From assembly GCF_000472445.1 (NCBI RefSeq), contig NZ_AXAJ01000002.1:372001-436000 (forward strand): a stretch of DNA of 64,000 nucleotides, read 5' to 3'. Every line of letters begins with the position of its first letter. Positions within the stretch are counted from its first letter, which is position 1. The notes beneath the pieces were generated by a model. The model saw nothing but the letters and a program-made list of their open reading frames with translations, did no database searches and was not told the origin of the DNA. Below, piece by piece: positions 25,953 through 34,197 of the stretch. Both the position numbers and the translations under genes were made by a program. The stretch comes from Burkholderia sp. WSM2230 (lineage in GTDB: Bacteria; Pseudomonadota; Gammaproteobacteria; Burkholderiales; Burkholderiaceae).

Positions 25953-26237
25953 CTACCGCCACGTTATTCCGATGCCGATAAGAATGAAGGCAATCCCGGA
26001 GATGAAATGAAAGCACCGTCCAACGTTAGTCTGAATCGGTATCGCGATGGCCCCGTATCTGACCGCAGTCCCCGCAGCGGCGCAGAACACTATGTAAAGT
26101 CCGTAAACACAGATCGCGAAGCATCCCAGCAAGGCAGGCCAACGCCGAGGTTCGGACCGATCCAACAACAAAATCGTTACTAGCGTTACGAAGGCTGTCA
26201 GAAGGGACGCGTAAGTACCAGACCGAAAAGATTTCAT
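25953..26237 (-). CDS. Small three-span membrane protein
   Basis: A 94-aa protein starting at ATG 26237 (MKSFRSGTYASLL). Three hydrophobic helices are visible: about 8-25 (LLTAFVTLVTILLL), 34-55 (LLGCFAICVYGLYIVFCAAAG) and 75-92 (FISGIAFILIGIGIT). It lies upstream of, and on the same strand as, the Imm33-like gene, about 77 bp away. The family is unknown. It could be a membrane immunity protein or an unrelated small protein. Confidence 0.5.
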   Translation of the reverse strand: MKSFRSGTYASLLTAFVTLVTILLLDRSEPRRWPALLGCFAICVYGLYIVFCAAAGTAVRYGAIAIPIQTNVGRCFHFISGIAFILIGIGITWR

Positions 26238-26334
26238 TTTTACGTTGCCGAGGCAGAGAACCAACCGCCCAGGAATTGTTGGTGAAGCGTATTGATGTGA
26301 TTAGCGGCAGCCTCGGCCGCCTGTTGCCGCAGAC

Positions 26335-26727
26335 CTAGGGGGGTCCCAGCAAACGTAGCAGCAGCGAGCACAGCGGCTCATACATAGTTGCGCTGAAAAC
26401 AAAAGGGCGAAGCGCCTCAACCTCCTTCAATTCTCGTTCGCTCGTTTGGTAGGCGAAGCTGTCCCATATGCAGACTCTTGTTCTCGTCGCACCATGACAG
26501 CATATGCCCCGCATACAATGTCGCCGCACTCTGGACAGATGTAAAGCAGCACACGCATTCCGTTCTCAGGCGGAGCGTCGAGCAGCGTCGCGCGAATACG
26601 CTCGCACTCCTCCGTACCCGCTCACAAAGCAACCCATGAAATCGGAGTGTCCTCGAACATTTTTCACCAGCATTTCCAGCAAAGACTGTCCGTCTATCAG
26701 GAAGTCCGCAGAGGTTCTTTCAGTGCA
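26335..26727 (-). pseudogene. Frameshifted immunity-like gene with a CPxCG motif
   Basis: Three overlapping minus-strand reading frames make one protein only if two frameshifts are assumed. Frame 1 (from about 26715) gives SADFLIDGQSLLEMLVKN and DFMGCFVSGYG. Frame 2, from about 26607, gives EECERIRATLLDAP and RVLLYICPECGDIVCGAYAV. Frame 3, from about 26476, gives CIWDSFAYQTSERELKEV and RPFVFSATMYEPLC to the stop at 26335. The joined product of about 130 residues resembles a family of small proteins with an FxIDG start, a central CPxCG and a C-terminal GPFxFxxxxY segment. The start codon is unclear. Each fragment alone is non-functional. Confidence 0.6.
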
Positions 26728-26818
26728 GGTAGCCCCCCCGACCCGGTCGCTGGTCGATGGAGTATGCGATGTCCAAGTAGGTTCATGTTCATGTTCGTGT
26801 ACGGAACTGGCAAATTTG

Positions 26819-26880
26819 TCGGCATTGTCAACGATTGAGGAGCCCGTGTCGAATAACCGTTTGTGGCCGACCGGAGCCCG
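26819..26880. repeat. Diverged interspersed repeat, copy R3
   Basis: Third copy: GGCATTGTCAACGATTG, variable part, then AACCGTTTGTGGCCGACC. It lies just upstream of the frameshifted pseudogene. Confidence 0.5.
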
Positions 26881-27013
26881 CCGACCGAGTGCGAGGATGA
26901 TCTCCGGTGAACGCGCGATGCCCAAAGGCGATGTTCGTTGTGCGCGATAGCGGTCATCCGAAATAGTGCATCATTGAGCCTTTCATTCAGCGGTGAGCGA
27001 CCGCGGTAAACCC

Positions 27014-27373
27014 ATGAAATGTGATTGCCACGATCAGCCTGCGATACGCCGGATTGACGGAACTTTGTCTTCCCTGTTTCCCGGCTTCCAGCATGTGGAT
27101 TCTGGTTCCTGGAGAGCGCTTCTTCGATGCCCAGTATGCGGACAGCTATGGGCTGCCGATGAGTGGGAAAAATACCAGATGCAGCTTGCGGTAAAGGTCG
27201 CAGATGTGGAAGGCTGGAGCACTTCAGACGAGGCTCTGCGTAAGGAGTATCTTGCTCAGTCGCGTGGAGGAAATACAGCAGCGAAATGCATGTGGAGCGG
27301 CTGCAAGAAGAATCAGTTGAATGGTAGCGCGTACTGCGTCGACCATCTCTACGCCACTGGCGCGAGAGCCTGA
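27014..27373 (+). CDS. Small cysteine-rich protein, probably zinc-binding
   Basis: A 119-aa protein with cysteine groups suggesting zinc binding: CDCH at residues 3-6, CPVCGQLW near 43, and a C-terminal CMWSGCKKNQ...YCVDH near 97-115. The tail resembles small bacterial proteins with a CxxxxC...CxxH finger. An in-frame GTG at 26993 would add seven residues; ATG 27014 is preferred because conserved-looking sequence starts there. No function can be assigned. Its setting, next to repeat R3, suggests another orphan cassette. Confidence 0.55.
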   Translation: MKCDCHDQPAIRRIDGTLSSLFPGFQHVDSGSWRALLRCPVCGQLWAADEWEKYQMQLAVKVADVEGWSTSDEALRKEYLAQSRGGNTAAKCMWSGCKKNQLNGSAYCVDHLYATGARA

Positions 27374-27384
27374 CGGCTCATGCG

Positions 27385-27660
27385 CTAGCACTTCGCTGCA
27401 ACCATCGCTCCGATCCGGGTGTCGATGTAATGCTCCAGCCAGTTTCTCGGGTCTCCGAGATAGGCGTATTCGAGGTCTGGATAATTGGTCACATATTTTT
27501 GGCTCAGCGGGTTCTTTAGCCATACATTCACGTTTGGCATTGGCCAACCACTGCTGACCTCGACCATCACGTTACCGATAGAAAGCTCGGCGTGGAGTAT
27601 CTCGCGAAGAGGGCCGCTGAGACGCGGCAAGATAACCGAAAGGTCATAGTCGTGGATCAT
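27385..27660 (-). CDS. Hypothetical small protein
   Basis: A 91-aa protein starting at ATG 27660 (MIHDYDLSVILPRLSG), convergent with the preceding gene (11 bp apart). The sequence looks globular, with EVSSGWPMPNVNVWLKNPLSQKY and a C-terminal amphipathic helix NWLEHYIDTRIGAMVAAKC. It has the size and mixed alpha/beta look of an immunity protein, but I do not recognise a family. A longer reading to 27690 has no ribosome site. Confidence 0.45.
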   Translation of the reverse strand: MIHDYDLSVILPRLSGPLREILHAELSIGNVMVEVSSGWPMPNVNVWLKNPLSQKYVTNYPDLEYAYLGDPRNWLEHYIDTRIGAMVAAKC

Positions 27661-27689
27661 GGGCGTCCGGACGCTCGGGCGTTGAACCA

Positions 27690-27750
27690 AGGCATATTGT
27701 CGACGATCGATGCGGCTTCGTCGATTGACCGGTCATGGCCGCACGCAGCC
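27690..27750. repeat. Diverged interspersed repeat, copy R4
   Basis: Fourth copy: GGCATATTGTCGACGAT, variable part, then GATTGACCGGTCATGGCC followed by GCACGCAGCC. It shares the longest core with R1. Confidence 0.5.
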
Positions 27751-27960
27751 TTCCGTGGCAGGGGAACCGCATGCCAACTTCTACTCGCGTGCGAATCCAA
27801 CGAATTCGCATCGCAAACCCGGCAAGTCCAACCTATTTCGCTTCCGGGCCGTGAAACGCGCGAGCGAGTAAACTGGTAAGCCTTTGATTTTTCGATGGTG
27901 GCCAGTCCAACGTATTCCGTTCCCCTGCACATTCGCAGGGCCCTCGAGCCCGAACCTCGC

Positions 27961-28740
27961 TCAATGCATGAACGACAAGGTCACGGTGTCCGGTCCGCTC
28001 GGCCTTCCGAGCAGGTTCAGCAGGCCCGCCAGATTCTCGCGCGCCTCGGGCGCGGAGGTCGCCGTGCCGCGAAACGACGTGGAAGCCGGCGACACCACGC
28101 CACGTCCGCTCAGCATCAACGGCCCCTTGATGGTCCGCAATTCGAGCGTGGACGACACGCCTTCGGCCTGAAACGCAAGCTGGTATGAGCCGAGCGGCTT
28201 CACCGGCGAAACCCGCGAACTCACGTCGTTGAGCGCCACGGTCAACTGACCGAACGCCTCCCGGTTGAAGCTGCGCCAGTCGGACCACGAGAGCCGCACA
28301 TCGCCTTGCAGGTCGAGCGTGTTGAATGGCGCCCCGAGACCGGTCAGCAGCGAAGCGGGCACGGCGATCGTGCCAGGCGTCAGATTCGCGCTGCGCGGCG
28401 TCGCGTCGATGGTGATCGGGTCCGGCATCGCCTCGCTATGCCGCATGGTCATGCGCACGCGGCCCGTGAAGAGCGGCCAGAACGCAGTGCGCCATTCGAT
28501 TCGCCCAGGCAGCAGCGTCGCGGCGCTCATATCGGAGCCGGCGGCCAGCATCAGCGTGGCGGAGCCGTGCCAGAGCGACCCGGCCGGATCCACGAGGTTC
28601 ACGTGCCCGCCGCTCTGGCGGGCGAACTGCGGCGTGATCCACGCGGCCGGCAACATGGCGACCATCACAACCGCGTTGGACAACACTGCGACCAGCAACC
28701 AGGGCAGGGCGGCGCGCAGGCGCCGCATCCAGTAAGTCAT
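27961..28740 (-). CDS. gspN: Type II secretion system protein N
   Basis: A 259-aa inner-membrane protein, last gene of the minus-strand gsp operon. One N-terminal transmembrane helix (residues about 12-35, LPWLLVAVLSNAVVMVAMLPAAW) is followed by a periplasmic domain with the GspN features DPAGSLWHGSATLML and ATLLPGRIEWRTAFWPLF. GspN is an accessory T2SS component present in only some systems. It starts 22 bp after the gspM stop. Confidence 0.9.
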   Translation of the reverse strand: MTYWMRRLRAALPWLLVAVLSNAVVMVAMLPAAWITPQFARQSGGHVNLVDPAGSLWHGSATLMLAAGSDMSAATLLPGRIEWRTAFWPLFTGRVRMTMRHSEAMPDPITIDATPRSANLTPGTIAVPASLLTGLGAPFNTLDLQGDVRLSWSDWRSFNREAFGQLTVALNDVSSRVSPVKPLGSYQLAFQAEGVSSTLELRTIKGPLMLSGRGVVSPASTSFRGTATSAPEARENLAGLLNLLGRPSGPDTVTLSFMH

Positions 28741-28762
28741 GCGAGATCCCGTGCCAGCGCGC

Positions 28763-29266
28763 TCATTTCACCGTGGATGGCTGCAGCGACGCCGTCAGAT
28801 CCACCTGGCCGTCTTCCTTGAGCGCGGTCACGTGCGCTTCCGCGACCTGTACCTTGAACTGACGACGCACGTCGTCGACCCAGGTCGTCCACGCGGGAAA
28901 CGACACGTTCTTCATCTGCACCTGCACCGCGTTGCCGATCACCTGCACCTGCGTGGCCGCAAGGCCATGGTCGGCAAGCGATGCGGAAAGCGCGTCCTTC
29001 AGCGCGCCGCCGGTCGGCGCGACACCCTGAGCCGCCGCCGAGAGCTGGCGCGCTTCGTTGGCTTGCGCCGTCATCTGCGCGAGCTGGCGCTGCAAGGTCG
29101 GCAGCGATTCACGCAGACGCGCGCGCCCCTCCTGCGCGGGCGCCCACAGCACCGACCACGCGATCACCACCGCCAGCACAGCGCCGCCCCACGTCAGCAG
29201 CGCTTTTTCGCGGTCGGTCCGCTGCTCCCAGAAGCCTGCCCAAGTTTGAGCGAGTTCAGCTTTCAT
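28763..29266 (-). CDS. gspM: Type II secretion system protein M
   Basis: A 167-aa bitopic protein of the inner-membrane platform that pairs with GspL. After a short cytoplasmic stretch (WEQRTDREKALL), residues about 25-42 (WGGAVLAVVIAWSVLW) span the membrane. A coiled periplasmic helix and a ferredoxin-like domain follow. The ATG at 29266 overlaps the gspL stop (ATGA), so the two are translationally coupled. Confidence 0.9.
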   Translation of the reverse strand: MKAELAQTWAGFWEQRTDREKALLTWGGAVLAVVIAWSVLWAPAQEGRARLRESLPTLQRQLAQMTAQANEARQLSAAAQGVAPTGGALKDALSASLADHGLAATQVQVIGNAVQVQMKNVSFPAWTTWVDDVRRQFKVQVAEAHVTALKEDGQVDLTASLQPSTVK

Positions 29267-30714
29267 TGTCCGTTCCTGATGGTCCACTTGCCGGTATTGC
29301 TGTCCACCGCGCCGTTGAGTCCGTTGCGCGCGAGGCGCTTCGCGAAATCCGGATCGAGCTTGACCTCGGGCTTGAAGGTGACGTCGAGCCGTCGGTCGTG
29401 ATAATCCAGTGCGGCAATGCCGTTGACGGGCACCGGCGGCAGCGACCGCGCGAGACCATCGGCAAGCGACAGGAAGTCGTCGGGCGACAACTGGCCGGCT
29501 GCCACGCGCAGTTGCTGCAATTGACGCGACATCTGATCGGGCGCATCGAGCACGACTGTCGTCTTCGGGAACGCGTTGAGCAGCAACTCGGTCATCTGCG
29601 TGTTGATCGCGTCACGCTGACGCGACAGCATCAGCCACTGCACATTCGCACCCACGATCGCGACCAGCAACGCGCCCGCCGCCAGCAGCACCGGCAGGCG
29701 CAGGCGACGCAGCGTCGCGCGGTCGAGCCGCCATGGCTGCGACGCGAACTCGAACTGGCACAGATCGAAGCGGCACGAGAGCGCGCGCCGCGCGAGTTGC
29801 TCGAACGGCAACGGACTCGCGCCGTGCACATGCGCGGCGAGCCGCGCCGGGCTGCTCGCGCCGAGACCCGGCTCGTTGCCCGGCACCTCGGTCAGCATGT
29901 AGAGCGACACCGGCGTTGCGCCGGCGAGCGCGGCAAGCGTCGCGTTCACCGCGCTCGCCGGCACCGCCAGTCCTTCGCCTTGCGCGCCGCGTGCAATCGC
30001 CAGTTCGACGCGCGGCGTGCCGCTTTCCACGGCGCCTTCCAGCAGCATGGCCGGCGCAGTTTGCACCACCGTGCCAAGTACGGCCGCTACCATCGGGACG
30101 ACTTCGGGCGCGACTTCGGGCACCACTTCAGGCGCGGCATCCGACGATGCATTGGCCGCGCGTCTGCCCGGCGCGGTATCGCGCGCCGGGGTGCCCGCAG
30201 CCGGGCCCGCGCCCGCCAGTGCCGGCTCGGCCGCGCTCACCGTTTCCGCGACTTCGAGCGGCGCCGCAAGCGGCGCCTCCGGCAGGCAGCGCGTGACGGG
30301 CACGGCGCGCAAGCTGCGGTGACCGGCAGCGGAAAAGGCTTCGCAGATAAAGCGGAACCATCCACGGTCGACGATCGCGAGCACCTGCCGCCCGCCCGCG
30401 GCCGGTTGTGGATCGACGGCGATATGACAGGTTTGCGGGTCCTGGATCAATTGATCCTCGACGATATTCGGCAACGCCTGGCGCAGCTTCGGGCCGCGCA
30501 GCGGCGGCAGCGTGGCCGGCATCATCAGCAGGTCGCGCGCGGCGACCATCAGCACCGTCGATGTGGCGCGCGGCAACAGCGCAAGCGCCGAACGCCCGGC
30601 GCGCTGCGTGCGTCCCGACTTGTCGAGCAGCACGAACGGCAAGTCCGGCAGCTGCCATTCCTGCGACGGCACCGCCGGATCACGCGGCGGCAATAAGACG
30701 ATCAGCGTGCTCAA
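29263..30714 (-). CDS. gspL: Type II secretion system protein L
   Basis: A 483-aa platform protein linking the GspE ATPase to GspM. The N-terminal cytoplasmic actin-like domain (about 1-330, starting MSTLIVLLPPRD) is followed by a transmembrane helix (about 345-365, LPVLLAAGALLVAIVGANV) and a periplasmic ferredoxin-like domain. A low-complexity linker near residues 195-215 repeats the unit PEV (VVPEVAPEVVPMV), an insertion relative to shorter GspL proteins. It lies 28 bp after gspK. Confidence 0.9.
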   Translation of the reverse strand: MSTLIVLLPPRDPAVPSQEWQLPDLPFVLLDKSGRTQRAGRSALALLPRATSTVLMVAARDLLMMPATLPPLRGPKLRQALPNIVEDQLIQDPQTCHIAVDPQPAAGGRQVLAIVDRGWFRFICEAFSAAGHRSLRAVPVTRCLPEAPLAAPLEVAETVSAAEPALAGAGPAAGTPARDTAPGRRAANASSDAAPEVVPEVAPEVVPMVAAVLGTVVQTAPAMLLEGAVESGTPRVELAIARGAQGEGLAVPASAVNATLAALAGATPVSLYMLTEVPGNEPGLGASSPARLAAHVHGASPLPFEQLARRALSCRFDLCQFEFASQPWRLDRATLRRLRLPVLLAAGALLVAIVGANVQWLMLSRQRDAINTQMTELLLNAFPKTTVVLDAPDQMSRQLQQLRVAAGQLSPDDFLSLADGLARSLPPVPVNGIAALDYHDRRLDVTFKPEVKLDPDFAKRLARNGLNGAVDSNTGKWTIRNGQ

Positions 30715-30742
30715 AGGCCACTCTCTCTGGGAAAGGCGTTGT

Positions 30743-31909
30743 TCATAGTTGGTCTTGTACCCGCACGATACGCGTAGTGTGAGTCAAAGCATCGCGATAG
30801 ACGAGCGTCGTGCGATCCACTTCGGCGCGCTCGTGCTGCACGCGGCCGTGAATCAGGAAGTAGTTCGTGTTGACGTCGAGCTCGGCGGGATCGATGGAAA
30901 CGGACTGCACGCCCGCGCCGCGCAACGCGAGCTGCACATCGCCCACGTTATGGAAGAACACTGTCTGCCGGCGCGCGACAAACGCCTGCGCGGAGGACAG
31001 GCTCATGCCCGGCACCACCGCCGCGATCACCTCGGCGGATGCCGTATTCATGTTGACGGCCGACACCGTGGGCAGCACGGTGACGAAGGGCCGCAAGCGC
31101 GCGACCATCTCCGGCGTGTAGCCGGGAATGTCGAGCAGCGAATCGACGCTCGTCATTTGCAGCGGCGCGTGCGCGGCACTGTCTTCGCTGTCCTCGATAC
31201 CGGGCTTGTCGGTGAAGCCTCCACCCGTCGCGCCGCCCTGGATAGCCGGCGTGGACGTCGTGCCGGACGTCGACGTGACGGTCTGGAACCGCGTGGCCGA
31301 TTGGAGCAGACTCGCGCGCACCTGCACCGCCGTGTTTTTCGCGAGCTGGCTGTTCACGCCGAGCGAGACCAGCAGCCGCTGATAGGCGCCGATCTGCTCC
31401 GTGTCGAGCTGCATCACACCGGGCGCGGGGCTCGCGACCAGGTTGCGCAGATTGAACTTTGCCTGAGCGTCTTCGATCGATCCCGAAAGATAGGTCGCCG
31501 CACCCTGCTGCGCGCGCACTTCGCCGATCTGGCCGAGGAAGTCGGACAGCCGCGTCTTCGCGATAGGCACGCCCCACACGCCGCCGAGGTACGTGATGCC
31601 CGCGGACGTATCGCCTTCCGAGCGAAGAATCAGACGCGTCCAGTCGAGCGCGCCGCGCGCGACCCATTGCGCCTGCGCGAGCAGACGCTGGTTCTCGATC
31701 CGGCGCACCTGGACCTGCTGACGCCACAACATGCCGGAGACGAGGATCGCCGACAGCGCCACCACCAGCAGCGCGCTGATGATCGCCGCGCCGCGCTGCT
31801 GCGGACGTTGCGCATGCTGCGTCGCGTGACGCCGGGCCGCCGCGCGCGAATTGCGCTCGTCCCGCAAGACAACGGCCGGGCGTCGCGCATGGAAAGAGGA
31901 GAATCTCAT
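30743..31909 (-). CDS. gspK: Type II secretion minor pseudopilin K
   Basis: A 388-aa minor pseudopilin that caps the pseudopilus tip with GspI and GspJ. The N-terminal tail is unusually long (about 38 basic residues) before the prepilin cleavage region QQRGAAIISALLVVALSAILVSGML. The large globular domain contains two helix-hairpin-helix-like T2SK repeats (SVDSLLDIPGYTPEMVARL and NMNTASAEVIAAVVPGM). The start at ATG 31909, with GGAG overlapping the end of gspJ, is preferred over 31921. Confidence 0.9.
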   Translation of the reverse strand: MRFSSFHARRPAVVLRDERNSRAAARRHATQHAQRPQQRGAAIISALLVVALSAILVSGMLWRQQVQVRRIENQRLLAQAQWVARGALDWTRLILRSEGDTSAGITYLGGVWGVPIAKTRLSDFLGQIGEVRAQQGAATYLSGSIEDAQAKFNLRNLVASPAPGVMQLDTEQIGAYQRLLVSLGVNSQLAKNTAVQVRASLLQSATRFQTVTSTSGTTSTPAIQGGATGGGFTDKPGIEDSEDSAAHAPLQMTSVDSLLDIPGYTPEMVARLRPFVTVLPTVSAVNMNTASAEVIAAVVPGMSLSSAQAFVARRQTVFFHNVGDVQLALRGAGVQSVSIDPAELDVNTNYFLIHGRVQHERAEVDRTTLVYRDALTHTTRIVRVQDQL

Positions 31910-31910
31910 C

Positions 31911-32615
31911 TCATTCTCCAATCAGAAAAACCCGCGTGATGGGACGCGCGAGCGACTTCGCGCCCACGCTCACTTCCAGCCCCGTCACCGAGCGCGGCAG
32001 CGGCGCGTTGCCAAGCTGCGGCACCTTGAGGTTGTTGTCGGCTTCCGTGATCGCGCCTTGCACGTCCTTCATCTGCGTGGTCCAGCCGACGCGCGGCACA
32101 TAGAGGCGCGCGGAAATCGCGCCGACGCCGCCCATCAACGGCACGGCCGACCAACCTTCGCCTTCGCCGCCGCGCGTGGCCGCGCGAAGATCGCCGACAT
32201 TGGCTAGCGGCGGCGACGCATAGCGGATCACGCGGCCTTCCGTGACGCGGTAACGCACCACTTGCAAACGCGGCGCGGAGCCGGGCAAGTTCATCTGCCG
32301 CACGATCTGCAAGGCGCCGCCCGCGAGCGACACGGCGGGCTGGCCGGACTCGTCGTCGGAGGCGGCCTGGCGCGCGTCGATGCGCATCTGGTCGAACAGC
32401 TGCGCGAACACGCGCTCGTCTTCCATGGCGTTCGTGATGGTCTGCCGGCCCCGAATGATCTGGTCGAGCCCGCGCCACGACAGCACGGCGATCACCGCAA
32501 GGATCGCGATCGCGACCAGCAGCTCGATCAGCGTGAAGCCATGCGCGCCCCGGCTCACGCGGCCGAGGCTGCGACTGCGACTGCGGCGGGGCTCAGAGCG
32601 AACGATTGGTTTCAT
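31911..32615 (-). CDS. gspJ: Type II secretion minor pseudopilin J
   Basis: A 234-aa minor pseudopilin. The prepilin peptidase site and helix are seen in HGFTLIELLVAIAILAVIAVL (cleavage after Gly, conserved Glu at +5). The rest is the GspJ beta-rich domain with MNLPGSAPRLQVVRYRV. The start overlaps the end of gspI by 23 bp, and gspK starts right after. The 25-residue leader is Arg/Ser-rich. Confidence 0.92.
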   Translation of the reverse strand: MKPIVRSEPRRSRSRSLGRVSRGAHGFTLIELLVAIAILAVIAVLSWRGLDQIIRGRQTITNAMEDERVFAQLFDQMRIDARQAASDDESGQPAVSLAGGALQIVRQMNLPGSAPRLQVVRYRVTEGRVIRYASPPLANVGDLRAATRGGEGEGWSAVPLMGGVGAISARLYVPRVGWTTQMKDVQGAITEADNNLKVPQLGNAPLPRSVTGLEVSVGAKSLARPITRVFLIGE

Positions 32616-33006
32616 TCGCGACCACCGTGACCATCTGGGCGAGATTGCCGGAACGCCCAGGCATCGTCACCATCACTTCGACGCGGCGAAACACCGGGTT
32701 TGGCGTCGCCGTTACCTGCTCTGTACAGATCAACTGCAGATTGCCTTGCGAACAATCGAAACTCGTCGAGCCGACATTCGGCCATGCATGCGTGAGACGC
32801 AATTGCGCGAGCGTGTTGTCCGCACTCCAGCCGGCGAGCAGGCGCCGGTGAAGATCGGCCTCGCCGCTCGCGAGCCCGCCGACCGCGCGCAACGATGCAG
32901 CCAGCGCGACTGCGATGATCGCGAGCGCGACAAGCACCTCGATCATCGTGAAACCGCGCTCGCGGTTGACGGCCGCGCGGGCCGCCGTGCTGCTGCGACG
33001 ACGCAT
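32593..33006 (-). CDS. gspI: Type II secretion minor pseudopilin I
   Basis: A 137-aa minor pseudopilin with the cleavage region RGFTMIEVLVALAIIAVALA and the GspI domain (LRLTHAWPNVG, FRRVEVMV). ATG 33006 is chosen, one base after the gspH stop; in-frame upstream residues to 33045 would overlap gspH. It probably starts the GspI-J-K tip complex. Confidence 0.92.
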   Translation of the reverse strand: MRRRSSTAARAAVNRERGFTMIEVLVALAIIAVALAASLRAVGGLASGEADLHRRLLAGWSADNTLAQLRLTHAWPNVGSTSFDCSQGNLQLICTEQVTATPNPVFRRVEVMVTMPGRSGNLAQMVTVVANETNRSL

Positions 33007-33007
33007 G

Positions 33008-33595
33008 TCAGTGCACCTCGTAGCGGCCATTGCCGGTGCCGACAATCGTCGCGCGGCCCACGGCGGAAAACAGCGTGATGCGCACAGGCACGTCGATCGC
33101 CTCCGTGCCGAACACCACGCGGCTCGCGTGCGAGTCCGAGCCCGGATAGTCGATCGTCACTCCGGTCACGCCGCCTTCCCACTGGCGCGGCTTGAGCACG
33201 TCGTCGCGCAGCGGACGCCAGCCGTCGTCCGTGCGCAGGTCGAAGCGAAAGCCGCCGTCCAGCGGCTGCCATGCGATGGGACGTGCGCGCACTTGCGCTT
33301 CGTCGCCGGCCGACTCGAACAGCAGCGCGAGACGCTGCGCTTCCTCGTTCAGGTCCGTGCGCGGATTGCGCGTCATCGTCAAGGCGGTCAAGGACACCAG
33401 CAGGCCTGCAATCACCAGCACCACCATCATTTCGAGCAGCGTGAAACCCGCCTGAAGCCGGCGGCTTGCGTTGGCGTTGACCTTAGCGGTGACGTTGGCA
33501 CTCATGCCGGCGCGGCCGCGCACGCGCAGCGCCGCGCCCGCCGCGTGAGGCGGCGGAGTGGTCGCGACACGCGCATGGGTATTGTCTATTGCCAC
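33008..33595 (-). CDS. gspH: Type II secretion minor pseudopilin H
   Basis: A 195-aa minor pseudopilin with the prepilin helix AGFTLLEMMVVLVIAGLLVSLTAL near residues 49-72, preceded by an unusually long leader. Alternative in-frame starts near residue 31 (MSANVTAKV) would shorten the leader and may be correct. The C-terminal GspH domain shows RPIAWQPLDGGFRF. It overlaps the end of gspG by 10 bp. Confidence 0.9.
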   Translation of the reverse strand: MAIDNTHARVATTPPPHAAGAALRVRGRAGMSANVTAKVNANASRRLQAGFTLLEMMVVLVIAGLLVSLTALTMTRNPRTDLNEEAQRLALLFESAGDEAQVRARPIAWQPLDGGFRFDLRTDDGWRPLRDDVLKPRQWEGGVTGVTIDYPGSDSHASRVVFGTEAIDVPVRITLFSAVGRATIVGTGNGRYEVH

Positions 33596-34050
33596 GAGCC
33601 CACGTCGGCGTCATTGCCTTCGCCGCCTGCCTTGCCGTCCGCGCCGTAGCTGAACACGTCGATTTCGCCGTGCACGCCCGGATTCAGATACTGATAGCTG
33701 TTGCCCCAGGGATCGTTCGGCAGACGCTCCAGATAGCCGCCGTCTTTCCAGTTGTTCGGCACCGGGTCCGTGGCGGGCTTTTCGATCAACGCGCGCAGGC
33801 CTTGCTCCTGAGTCGGATAGCGGCCGTTGTCCAGGCGATAAAGCTTGAGTGCCTGCATCACGGTGCCAATGTCCTGCTTCGCGGCGACGCGCCGCGCTTC
33901 GTCGGGACGGCTCATAATTTTCGGCACGATCAACGCGGCCAGGATGCCGAGAATCGCGATCACGACCATGATTTCGATCAGCGTGAAGCCGCGTTGACGG
34001 CGGCTGCGCAGACCCGCGATTGCTGTGCGGCGAGTGGTCGACAGTTGCAT
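33586..34050 (-). CDS. gspG: Type II secretion major pseudopilin G
   Basis: The 154-aa major pseudopilin that polymerises into the T2SS pseudopilus. It has the prepilin site RGFTLIEIMVVIAILGILAAL, the family block KQDIGTVMQALKLYRLDNGRYPTQEQGL, and the calcium-site loop near DVFSYGADGKAGGEGNDADVGSW. It is the first gene of the gspG-N run and is divergent from gspC; their promoters must share 34051-34197. Confidence 0.95.
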   Translation of the reverse strand: MQLSTTRRTAIAGLRSRRQRGFTLIEIMVVIAILGILAALIVPKIMSRPDEARRVAAKQDIGTVMQALKLYRLDNGRYPTQEQGLRALIEKPATDPVPNNWKDGGYLERLPNDPWGNSYQYLNPGVHGEIDVFSYGADGKAGGEGNDADVGSWQ

Positions 34051-34197
34051 AGCTTGCTACCTCTTTTCAGATAAATTTTTGACTGCGGAAGTTCGCGTCT
34101 AGCACTTTGGATGCGATTGAACACGCCCGGCCGGTCATTTTAATGTCACGCAGTTGAAGGGTTTCAACCCAACGCAATTTTCACAATAGTCCGTACA

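Larger units (their letters stand above)
24153..27960. other. Accessory patch: decayed array of orphan immunity-like genes
   Basis: About 3.8 kb between the efflux locus terminator and gspN. It is visibly poorer in GC than both flanks and holds only short genes on both strands, loosely packed, with at least one pseudogene and four diverged ~55-bp repeats between them. Such composition and cassette layout are typical of orphan immunity clusters left by polymorphic-toxin (Rhs/CDI/T6SS) loci. No toxin gene, transposase or integrase is visible. The first 270 bp (24153-24421) and the stretches 26238-26334, 26738-26820 and 27751-27960 hold nothing I can identify. Confidence 0.55.

Noticed and set aside
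24989..27750. Reading the four repeats as integron attC sites
   Set aside because: The GTTRRRY/RYYYAAC core sites are not present and there is no integrase gene in view.
28981..30696. 571-codon plus-strand open frame
   Set aside because: Antisense to gspM and gspL, Arg/Gln-rich shadow sequence.
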